NCBI GenBank assembly: GCA_937967425.1 | Contig: CALBST010000197.1 | Location: forward strand, 1 to 5,198 | Reading direction: 5' to 3' | DNA length: 5,198 nt | DNA from: an uncultured Caulobacteraceae bacterium | GTDB taxonomy: Bacteria > Pseudomonadota > Alphaproteobacteria > Caulobacterales > TH1-2 | In this document: piece by piece, positions 1 to 5,190 of the stretch | Position numbering within the stretch: position 1 is the first letter of the stretch | Layout of the letters: every line of letters starts with the position of its first letter | Translations under genes and position numbers: made by a program | The notes under the pieces: generated by a model | What the model was told of the DNA's origin: nothing | Seen by the model: only the letters and a program-made list of their open reading frames with translations | The model's database searches: none

Positions 1-743
1 TTGCGGAAGTAGCGGGCGAGGCTCTTAGCCTTGTGATGGGCGATGGTGCGGGCGTCGGCTTCGCTGGTCGAGCGCAAGTGGCGCCCGTGCGGGCCCGGCG
101 CGAAAACAACGGGCCAGCGGGCGTCCTCGGCGCGGCGGCAGAGATCGATATCCTCGACGTGGAGAAAATAGCCCTCGTCGAAACCGCCAAGCGCAACGAA
201 GTCGGCGCGGCGCATGACAAAGAGCGCGCCGCTGATCGCGCCGACGCGTTGAGGCGTCTCGGGCAGCGGGTCGGTGTGGCGGTTATAGTCCCTCAGGCCC
301 AAGCGCGAGAGGCCTGCGAAGGACACGAAGGCGCGCCAAAGCGTGAGGCGGTCGCGGCGGCTGCCGCGTTCGGGGTTGCCATTCTCATCGCGGAGGTCGC
401 CGCCGGCGATGGCGGGCGCGAACGTGTTGAGCACGGACAGCAGCCGCGGGATCGCGTCGCGCTCGAGGATCACATCCGGATTGATGAAGGCGAGCGCCTC
501 GGTTTGCGCTTCGCGGGCGGCCAGATTGCAGGCGGCGGCGAAGCCGATATTGCCCTGCCCGCGCAAAATGCGGACGCGCCGGTCACGCATCGCGGCGGAA
601 TCGAACATGGCTTCGGCGGCGGCGTCATTGCCGTTATCGGCGATGACGATCTGATCGAGCCCCTCCGCCGCGAGCAGCGCGTTGAGGCACGAAGCCAAGG
701 CCGGCCCCGTGCGATAACTGACGATGACGGCGCAGGCGCTCAC
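1..743 (-). CDS. Family 2 glycosyltransferase (rhamnosyltransferase-like), 3' end cut by window
   Basis: The minus strand is open from a GTG at 743 to the window edge, giving 247 residues without a stop. It reads as a GT-A fold family-2 glycosyltransferase, a cytoplasmic enzyme that moves a sugar from a nucleotide-sugar donor to a lipid-linked acceptor. Visible landmarks are the N-terminal strand and helix AVIVSYRTGPALASCLNALL (5-24), the DNG donor-site turn (36-38), GNIGFAAACN (64-73), the metal-binding FINPD (87-91, the DXD equivalent), SGALFVMRRADFVALGGFDE (171-190) and the acceptor-side/catalytic block YFLHVEDIDLCRR (192-204). An in-frame TAA at 753-755 leaves GTG 743 as the only reasonable start; AAGAGG (749-754) sits 5 nt upstream as ribosome binding site. 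Relatives are usually about 280-330 residues, so a few dozen C-terminal residues probably lie outside. The NPD/EDIDLC pattern is common in rhamnosyltransferases, but donor and linkage cannot be read from sequence. Confidence 0.93.
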   Translation of the reverse strand, partial: MSACAVIVSYRTGPALASCLNALLAAEGLDQIVIADNGNDAAAEAMFDSAAMRDRRVRILRGQGNIGFAAACNLAAREAQTEALAFINPDVILERDAIPRLLSVLNTFAPAIAGGDLRDENGNPERGSRRDRLTLWRAFVSFAGLSRLGLRDYNRHTDPLPETPQRVGAISGALFVMRRADFVALGGFDEGYFLHVEDIDLCRRAEDARWPVVFAPGPHGRHLRSTSEADARTIAHHKAKSLARYFR

Positions 744-814
744 GCGCGCCTCTTAGCTGCGCGGCGCGCACGCGTCGAGGCGGCGCGCCAGAGCACGCCG
801 GGCATGCGCGACAT
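740..814 (-). CDS. Possible 24-codon Arg-rich small ORF overlapping the glycosyltransferase start
   Basis: On the minus strand an ATG at 814 opens a 24-codon frame (starting MSRMPGVLWRA) that ends at TGA 742-740. That TGA overlaps the glycosyltransferase GTG in the arrangement GTGA, the usual geometry of translational coupling. Seven of its 24 residues are arginine. Translating it would carry ribosomes through the complementary GC segments described for this gap. Against it: there is no convincing Shine-Dalgarno sequence before the ATG, the peptide is as short as many chance frames in GC-rich DNA, and an Arg/Ala-rich composition is what any out-of-frame reading here would give. I list it as a possibility, not a confident gene. 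Confidence 0.2.
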   Translation of the reverse strand: MSRMPGVLWRAASTRARRAAKRRA

Positions 815-822
815 TGTGATGC
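744..822 (-). other. Short leader between the 210-residue gene and the glycosyltransferase, with alternative GC hairpins
   Basis: This 79-bp gap lies between the stop of the upstream minus-strand gene and the glycosyltransferase GTG. On the minus strand GGCGCGC (789-783), GCGCGCC (769-763) and GGCGCGC (750-744) occur in order, so the middle copy can form a 7-bp GC stem with either neighbour (loops of 13 and 12 nt). The downstream pairing would cover the last two bases of the AAGAGG ribosome binding site and run up to the start codon. No T-tract follows either stem, so neither is a canonical intrinsic terminator. The short gap and same strand suggest the two genes can be co-transcribed. Folding is inferred from complementarity only, and GC runs arise easily at this base composition. 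Confidence 0.4.
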
Positions 823-1455
823 TTAGAAGTTCTCGTGCGCGAGCAGCAGATCCGCGAGCTCAAGGTGCGGATCGCGATACGGAACGCTGGCGTCATAGCC
901 GCCGCCCGAATAGCTGGCTGGCGTGAACGCCGCTTCAACCGGCGCTTCGGCGGAAGTTTCGACTGGCGCTTCAATAAACGCCGGCGCTTCGACGATGTAC
1001 GCTTCCACCGGCGCATCGTCGAACGTTGCAGGTTCGCTGAGCGCGAGACGCAGCGTCGCTTCCGGCGCGGACGGAACCGGCGCAGCGCGCGATGGCGTGA
1101 ACGTCACCAGATCGTCGCCCATGGCGAGCGAACGCACATGCTCGATCTTGTCGTCAGTCGCGGCGCGTGAGAGCGCGAGCGAGGCCGTCGTCGACGCGAG
1201 TTGGCTGCGGATCTCGTTCAGCTCTTGTGTCGTGAGCGGCGCCGGATACGCGGGAAGATTTGCATAAGGATTGTCAGCAGCGTTAGCGGTTGAATCGAAT
1301 CCGAAACCAGAAGCGAGCGACTGGCCGATCATGCCGCCGAAGCCCTGCGGCGCGATGAACGTCACAGCGATCGCCGCCGCCGCAACGCCCGTCAGACCTG
1401 ACTTGACGATGGTGTCGCGCACTTCGCGTTCGTAATTCGAAGGCTGTCCCGCCAT
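823..1455 (-). CDS. Hypothetical membrane-anchored protein with Glu/Ala/Pro-rich tail
   Basis: I do not recognise a family for this 210-residue protein. The start ATG 1455 has GGGAG about 6 nt upstream. A short charged N-terminus (1-18, with EREVRD) is followed by one hydrophobic stretch, roughly 19-36 (SGLTGVAAAAIAVTFIAP), which reads better as a membrane anchor than as a cleaved signal peptide; an AxA-like site near 57-61 (TANAA) leaves cleavage possible. Next comes a Gly/Ser/Ala linker (38-60), a likely amphipathic helix or short coiled coil (75-112, LTTQELNEIRSQLASTTASL), and a low-complexity acidic Glu/Ala/Pro region (145-177) with repeated EAP units. The tail (190-210) is polar and ends in HENF. 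Third-position GC bias and absence of stops over 630 bp support coding. It lies 79 bp upstream of the glycosyltransferase on the same strand, so a role in the same envelope pathway is possible, but no function can be assigned. Confidence 0.8.
   Translation of the reverse strand: MAGQPSNYEREVRDTIVKSGLTGVAAAAIAVTFIAPQGFGGMIGQSLASGFGFDSTANAADNPYANLPAYPAPLTTQELNEIRSQLASTTASLALSRAATDDKIEHVRSLAMGDDLVTFTPSRAAPVPSAPEATLRLALSEPATFDDAPVEAYIVEAPAFIEAPVETSAEAPVEAAFTPASYSGGGYDASVPYRDPHLELADLLLAHENF
938..1017 (-). repeat. In-frame GGCGCTTC repeats encoding EAP units
   Basis: On the plus strand GGCGCTTC occurs at 941-948, 965-972 and 983-990, with a one-mismatch copy GGCGCATC at 1010-1017. Start-to-start spacings are 24, 18 and 27 bp, all multiples of three, so the minus-strand gene reads them as repeated Glu-Ala-Pro (Asp-Ala-Pro at the variant copy). 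This is a short degenerate coding repeat, typical of flexible Pro/Ala/Glu-rich linkers, and may vary in copy number between relatives. Confidence 0.6.
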
Positions 1456-1630
1456 ATTCCGCTCCCGCGCGACTCGACGCGTTGTCCCCTTCTGGGGTCC
1501 CCAATACGCGCTACAGGGGTAACAAAAGCACTAAAAAACGCCGGGAGACAAGCACTAAGGGTGTCTAATCCGGTGACGGTGCTGAAATGTTGCTTACGAA
1601 ATGGTCGCCGCGAATGCGAAGGAAGCAGCG
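1456..1630. promoter_or_regulatory. Divergent intergenic region between the 210-residue gene and the ligase gene
   Basis: These 175 bp separate two outward-facing genes and must hold promoters for both. The centre (about 1518-1565) is visibly richer in A/T than the flanking genes, as expected for promoters, but I could not find a -35/-10 pair good enough to place on either strand. Two direct copies of AAGCACTAA lie at 1526-1534 and 1550-1558, 24 bp apart, a possible tandem operator. Nearer the minus-strand gene, GTCCCCTTCTGGGGTCCCCA (1484-1503) holds an odd-centred palindrome TGGGGTCCCCA (1493-1503) and an overlapping CCCC-TTCT-GGGG inverted repeat. Ribosome binding sites mark both ends: GGGAG for the minus gene and AAGGA (1619-1623) for the plus gene. 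Confidence 0.5.
1526..1558 (+). repeat. Pair of 9-bp direct repeats AAGCACTAA
   Basis: AAGCACTAA is present at 1526-1534 and again at 1550-1558, start-to-start 24 bp, in the A/T-rich middle of a divergent intergenic region. Direct repeats at slightly over two helical turns can be half-sites for a dimeric regulator. By rough reckoning a 9-mer recurs by chance in a 175-bp stretch a few percent of the time, so this is suggestive only. Confidence 0.35.
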
Positions 1631-2809
1631 ATGAGTCCCGGTCTCCGAACTGCTGATTTCGCCCGCGCTGCCGCCTTCGCACTGTTGCCGGCGGTGGCGG
1701 TAGCGGGCGCGATGGGTCTGCCGGTGCTGATCGGCCTCGCCGGCTTGGCCGCGCTCGGCCCCACCATGCTTCGGCAAGTGTTTGAAAAACCGCGGATATG
1801 GGCGCTACTCTTGCTGGCGTTCGTGGCTTGGGCGGCGCTTTCGGGGGTTTGGTCGCCCTGGCATGGCCCGAGCGGGCCCAAAGTGCTGCTGGTGTTGGCG
1901 GTAGGGCTTCTCTTCGCCATTGCCGCAGCCGCGAACGAACGAGCCGCGGCGCTGACCCTGGCGGGCGCCGTCGCCGCCTTCGCGATGCTGGCTGTGTTTC
2001 TGGGGATCGAGGCGGCGTTTGACATGCCGCTCAACCGCGCCGCCGAGCCCGACCTCCCATGGGGCGAGCTCAACCGCAATCCCAGTCGCGGGCTGATCGT
2101 GATGCTGGCGCTGGTGTGGCCGGCGGTAGCCTGGCTCTTGAAAATGCGCCGCCCGCTCGGCGTCGCGCTGGCGGTGGCGGTGACCGTCACTGGCGCCGCG
2201 CTCTCAACCCAGTTCGGACAAATCTCGACGTTGGTTGGGTTTGCTGTCGGCTTCGCCATGTTCGCCGCGGGCGCGATAGCGCCGCGGATCATGATCGCGC
2301 TCACTGCCTTCGGGCTTTCGCTTTGGATGCTGATCGCGCCGTTCGCGACGCCGCTGCTGGTGGCGAGCCCGCAGCTTGTCGAAGCCGTGCCGATGAGCTG
2401 GGCGCATCGCATCGCGATCTGGCGCTACACCTGCGCGCAAATCATGGAGCAGCCGTGGATCGGCCACGGCATCGACGCCGGCCGCGCGACGACGGAGATG
2501 ATCAGCATTCGCGGCATGGAGATGCGCGGCATTCCGGTGCATCCGCACAGCGCCTCGCTGCAGATTTGGCATGACCTCGGCCTCGTTGGCGCCCTGCTCG
2601 CAGCCGCGCTCCTCGCTTACGGCGGCTGGCGGCTTTCGCGCGCGTTTGCGCACGACAGGCTCGGCGGCGGCGCAGCGGCGGCCGTCCTCGCCATGTTTGG
2701 CCTTATGGCCAATATCGGCTGGAGCGTGTGGCAAGAATGGTGGATGGCGACGCTGCTGCTCGCCGCGGCGTTGATCGCAGCACTAGGCGTCAGAGCCGCC
2801 AGAGCGTAA
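1631..2809 (+). CDS. O-antigen ligase/polymerase family membrane protein (WaaL/Wzy-like)
   Basis: This 392-residue protein has about ten hydrophobic segments and fits the Wzy_C/O-antigen ligase superfamily, inner-membrane enzymes that transfer or polymerise undecaprenyl-diphosphate-linked glycan in the periplasm. Numbered from ATG 1631, the family signatures are LNRNPSRGLIVMLALVWP (147-164), the periplasmic-loop AHRIAIWRYTCAQIMEQPWIGHG (258-280, with conserved R260, W264, P275 and G278/G280), and HPHSASLQIWHDLGLVG (304-320), matching the usual HPHN..LQ.W.E.G block with N replaced by S and E by D. An upstream in-frame ATG at 1601 would add 10 residues, but it lacks a ribosome binding site, whereas AAGGA (1619-1623) sits 7 nt before ATG 1631, so I chose 1631. 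Length is normal for the family (about 400). The stop TAA (2807-2809) lies inside the convergent dehydrogenase gene. Ligase and polymerase members cannot be separated reliably by sequence. Confidence 0.9.
   Translation: MSPGLRTADFARAAAFALLPAVAVAGAMGLPVLIGLAGLAALGPTMLRQVFEKPRIWALLLLAFVAWAALSGVWSPWHGPSGPKVLLVLAVGLLFAIAAAANERAAALTLAGAVAAFAMLAVFLGIEAAFDMPLNRAAEPDLPWGELNRNPSRGLIVMLALVWPAVAWLLKMRRPLGVALAVAVTVTGAALSTQFGQISTLVGFAVGFAMFAAGAIAPRIMIALTAFGLSLWMLIAPFATPLLVASPQLVEAVPMSWAHRIAIWRYTCAQIMEQPWIGHGIDAGRATTEMISIRGMEMRGIPVHPHSASLQIWHDLGLVGALLAAALLAYGGWRLSRAFAHDRLGGGAAAAVLAMFGLMANIGWSVWQEWWMATLLLAAALIAALGVRAARA
2790..2809. other. 20-bp tail-to-tail overlap of two convergent genes
   Basis: The plus-strand ligase gene ends at TAA 2807-2809 and the minus-strand dehydrogenase gene ends at TGA 2792-2790. 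Their final codons therefore share 20 bp, coding R-A-A-R-A-stop one way and L-W-R-L-stop the other. There is no room for an intergenic terminator, so any transcript from one gene that ends by an intrinsic terminator must do so inside, or beyond the start of, the opposing gene. Confidence 0.9.
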
Positions 2810-4070
2810 TGCCATCCGGCTTTTGACTGCGGTCGAGAAAGCCGCGCACGTCCATCACCACGCCTTTGCCGCCCGCCAATAGCTTGGTCACCATCGGCCA
2901 ACCGCCTTCGCGGAATTCCTTGTGCGAAACGGCGAGAATGACGGCGTCCACTTCGCCGATCGCGTCATACGCAGTCAGCGGCGCGCCGTGCTCGGCGGAA
3001 AGCTCCGCGTCGGCGTGCGGATCGTGAGCGATCACTTCGAAGCCGAACGAGCGCAGCTCACTCACGATGTCATAGACCTTGGAATTGCGCACATCCGGCA
3101 CGTCTTCCTTGAAGGTGACGCCAAGCACCGCCACACGCGGGTTGGATTTTCCTGACTTGAGCAGCCGCACGCACTCGCGCCCGATGTGCGGCCCGATGCT
3201 ATCGTTCACCCGCCGCCCCGCGAGTACGACTTGCGGATGATAGCCCACCTGCTGAGCCTTGTGCGTCAGGTAATACGGATCGACACCAATGCAGTGGCCG
3301 CCGACGAGGCCCGGCGTAAAGCCGAGGAAGTTCCACTTCGTCCGCGCCGCGGCGAGCACATCGCCGGTATCGAGGCCAAGCCGCGCATTGATCAGCGCCA
3401 GCTCGTTCATCAGCGCGATGTTGATGTCGCGCTGCGTGTTCTCGATCACTTTCGCGGCTTCCGCGACCTTGATCGACGGAGCGCGGTGAACGCCCGCCGT
3501 GACCACTTCGCCGTAAGTTTCAGCAACGATGTCCAGCGTCTTGGCATCCGAGCCCGACACCACTTTCACGATCGTCTCGAAGCGGTGCGCCTTGTCGCCC
3601 GGATTGATGCGCTCCGGCGAGAAACCCAAGGTGAAGTCGACGCCAGCCTTGAGGCCCGACACCTCTTCCAGGATCGGGCCGCATTCGTCCTCGGTGCAGC
3701 CCGGATAGACTGTCGATTCATAGACGACGATGTCGCCCTTCTTCAGCGCCGCGCCAACGGTGCGCGAGGCGCCATGGACGGCGGAGAGATCGGGCGTCAG
3801 CGCATCATCGATCGGCGTCGGCACGGTGACGATAAAGAAGTCCGCCTTCTTCAAATCCTCCACCTCGGTAGTGACGTAAAGATCGAGCGCGCGCAGCTCT
3901 TCGGCGCTGACTTCGCGCGTGCGGTCCTTGCCTGCGCGCAGCTCAGCGACGCGCGACGCGTCGATCTCAAAGCCGATGACCGAAAAGCCCTTGCGCGCGA
4001 ACGCCACCGCCGCCGGCAATCCTACATAGCCCAAGCCGATGACGGCGATGCGGCGGCGCGTGTTCATCAT
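2790..4070 (-). CDS. tviB: UDP-sugar 6-dehydrogenase, TviB/WbpA type (probable UDP-GlcNAc C6 dehydrogenase)
   Basis: This 426-residue cytoplasmic enzyme oxidises C6 of a UDP-sugar to a carboxylate in two NAD+-dependent steps. The N-terminal Rossmann domain carries GLGYVG (12-17) and an acidic residue ending the second strand (E35). VPTP (83-86), YESTVYPGCTEDEC (117-130) and FSPERINPGDK (150-160) line the active site. KVAEAAKVIENTQRD (201-215) contains the conserved Lys201 and Asn211. GGHCIGVDPYYL (257-268) holds the catalytic Cys260 and Asp264. The C-terminal UDP-binding domain shows GVTFKEDVPDVRNS (317-330). The VYPGCTE, NTQRD and GGHCIGVDPYYLTHK wording matches TviB/WbpA (UDP-GlcNAc to UDP-GlcNAcA) better than Ugd or WecC as I remember them; UDP-glucose or UDP-ManNAc remain possible substrates. 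Tandem ATGs (4070, 4067) give alternative starts, and a weak CAGAG (4078-4074) is better spaced for the second. It is divergent from the epimerase gene and full length, with no missing key residue. Confidence 0.93.
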   Translation of the reverse strand: MMNTRRRIAVIGLGYVGLPAAVAFARKGFSVIGFEIDASRVAELRAGKDRTREVSAEELRALDLYVTTEVEDLKKADFFIVTVPTPIDDALTPDLSAVHGASRTVGAALKKGDIVVYESTVYPGCTEDECGPILEEVSGLKAGVDFTLGFSPERINPGDKAHRFETIVKVVSGSDAKTLDIVAETYGEVVTAGVHRAPSIKVAEAAKVIENTQRDINIALMNELALINARLGLDTGDVLAAARTKWNFLGFTPGLVGGHCIGVDPYYLTHKAQQVGYHPQVVLAGRRVNDSIGPHIGRECVRLLKSGKSNPRVAVLGVTFKEDVPDVRNSKVYDIVSELRSFGFEVIAHDPHADAELSAEHGAPLTAYDAIGEVDAVILAVSHKEFREGGWPMVTKLLAGGKGVVMDVRGFLDRSQKPDGITLWRL

Positions 4071-4179
4071 TAACTCTGAAATGTCGGCAGTCGGTTGATT
4101 TCGCTAGCGTCCCCACTTATCGAAACGCCACATTGAAAACAACCGCGGACCCCCGCAGCGCTGCGCCGGAAGAAGATTT
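4071..4179. promoter_or_regulatory. Divergent promoter region between dehydrogenase and epimerase genes
   Basis: These 109 bp separate the outward-facing dehydrogenase (minus) and epimerase (plus) genes, so promoters for both should lie here. For the plus strand, TTGATT (4095-4100) and TATCGA (4118-4123) with a 17-bp spacer form a weak sigma-70-like pair, which would leave a leader of about 50 nt. On the minus strand the same area reads GATAAG (4122-4117), but no good -35 lies at the right distance. A perfect 12-bp palindrome CGCAGCGCTGCG (4154-4165) precedes the epimerase ribosome binding site GGAAGAAG (4168-4175). The placement of -35/-10 elements is tentative. Confidence 0.4.
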
Positions 4180-5190
4180 ATGAAACCCGTGCTCGTGACC
4201 GGCGCCGCCGGCTTCATTGGCTATCATCTGTCAGAACGGCTGATGCGCGAAGGCCGCACAGTCATCGGCTACGATTGCTTATCCGACTATTATAGCGTCG
4301 AGCTGAAACAGGCGCGGGTAAAGAAGCTACAGGAGAAATCCGGCTTCACCTTCGTTCAGGCCGAGCTTGAGGATGCGGCGACGCTGAACGCGCTCTTCAA
4401 GGAGCATCAGTTCGATCTGGTCTACAATCTCGCGGCGCAAGCCGGCGTGCGCTACTCGCTGGTCAACCCGCAGGCCTATGTGTCGGCGAACCTCGAAGGC
4501 TTCATGAACATTCTCGAATGCTGCCGTCACAACAAGACGGGGCATTTGGTGTTCGCCTCATCGAGCTCCGTCTATGGGGCCGGCACCAAGATGCCGTTCT
4601 CGGTGCACCAGAACGTCGACCACCCGCTCAGCGTCTATGCAGCCTCGAAGAAGGCGAACGAGCTCTTCGCGCACGCCTACGCGCACCTCTACCGCCTGCC
4701 CGTCACCGGCCTGCGCTTCTTCACCGTCTATGGCCCATGGGGCCGGCCGGACATGATGATGTTCCTGTTCACGAAGGCGATCCTCGAAGGCAAGCCGATC
4801 GACGTCTTCAACAACGGCCTGATGCAGCGCGACTTCACCTATGTCGATGACATCGTGGAGTCGCTCTATCGCGTCGGCCTGCGCATCCCCGCTCCGAACC
4901 CGAACTGGGATGGCCTCGCGCCCGATCCGGCGACCTCGAACGCGCCCTATCAGATCTACAATATCGGCAATCACTCGCCGGCGAAGCTCTTGGACGTCAT
5001 CGCCGTCCTCGAAAAAGAACTCGGGCGCGAGGCGACCAAGAACATGCTGCCGATGCAGCCGGGCGACGTGCCGGCGACATTCGCCGACGTGGACGACCTC
5101 GCCCGCGATGTCGATTTCGCACCGCGCACGCCGATCGAAGTCGGCGTGAAACGCTTTGTTGAGTGGTATCGGGACTATTACAGGGTCTAG
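4180..5190 (+). CDS. UDP-glucuronate 4-epimerase-type NAD-dependent epimerase (extended SDR)
   Basis: This 336-residue cytoplasmic enzyme belongs to the extended short-chain dehydrogenase/reductase epimerases and most closely fits the GAE/CapI/LpsL group, which converts UDP-glucuronate to UDP-galacturonate by inverting C4. The NAD-binding GAAGFIG (8-14) opens the Rossmann fold, followed by [14 protein letters not shown] (30-43), a variant of the group's DNLNDYYDVx[17 protein letters not shown] (83-97) is strongly diagnostic. Catalytic residues are in SSSSVYG (127-133) and YAASK (Tyr153, Lys157). The substrate loop [14 protein letters not shown] (179-192) and [10 protein letters not shown] (217-226) also match. 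The length is what the group normally has (about 330-340). ATG 4180 is supported by GGAAGAAG at 4168-4175. One small oddity is MM after GRPDM where I expect an Ala. Paired with a divergent UDP-sugar dehydrogenase, it likely supplies a galacturonic-type precursor for a surface polysaccharide. A preference for UDP-GlcNAcA instead is less likely but not excluded. Confidence 0.93.
   Translation: MKPVLVTGAAGFIGYHLSERLMREGRTVIGYDCLSDYYSVELKQARVKKLQEKSGFTFVQAELEDAATLNALFKEHQFDLVYNLAAQAGVRYSLVNPQAYVSANLEGFMNILECCRHNKTGHLVFASSSSVYGAGTKMPFSVHQNVDHPLSVYAASKKANELFAHAYAHLYRLPVTGLRFFTVYGPWGRPDMMMFLFTKAILEGKPIDVFNNGLMQRDFTYVDDIVESLYRVGLRIPAPNPNWDGLAPDPATSNAPYQIYNIGNHSPAKLLDVIAVLEKELGREATKNMLPMQPGDVPATFADVDDLARDVDFAPRTPIEVGVKRFVEWYRDYYRV

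Noticed and set aside
763..789. Intrinsic terminator after the 210-residue gene
   Set aside because: A 7-bp GC stem is possible, but no run of T follows on the minus strand, so it does not meet the usual form of a factor-independent terminator.
782..789. GGCGCGCC palindrome as a recombination or attachment site
   Set aside because: It is a single 8-bp GC palindrome with no integrase, flanking repeat or mobile gene nearby, and such strings are common at this base composition.
33..926. Plus-strand open frame of 297 codons opposite the glycosyltransferase
   Set aside because: It is antisense to a frame with clear family-2 glycosyltransferase motifs, its product is Arg/Ala/Gly-rich with no recognisable domain, and it runs on into the opposite strand of the next gene. 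GC-rich codon bias produces such long antisense frames.
753..1016. Minus-strand Arg/Lys-rich frame of 87 codons ending next to the glycosyltransferase
   Set aside because: It is an alternative frame of the 210-residue gene; its basic composition reflects frame-shifted GC-rich codons, and it has no independent ribosome binding site that I can see.
1601..1630. ATG 1601 as start of the ligase gene
   Set aside because: No Shine-Dalgarno sequence precedes it, the ten extra residues are not hydrophobic family sequence, and AAGGA is correctly spaced for ATG 1631.
1594..2412. Minus-strand open frame of 272 codons opposite the ligase
   Set aside because: The Ala/Ser/Thr/Pro-rich product is the antisense of a membrane protein with clear family motifs on the plus strand; there is no matching start signal.
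3186..4073. Plus-strand open frame of 295 codons opposite the dehydrogenase
   Set aside because: It mirrors the strongly conserved TviB-type dehydrogenase, and its Arg/Asp/His-rich product looks like a reverse-strand reading, not a protein.
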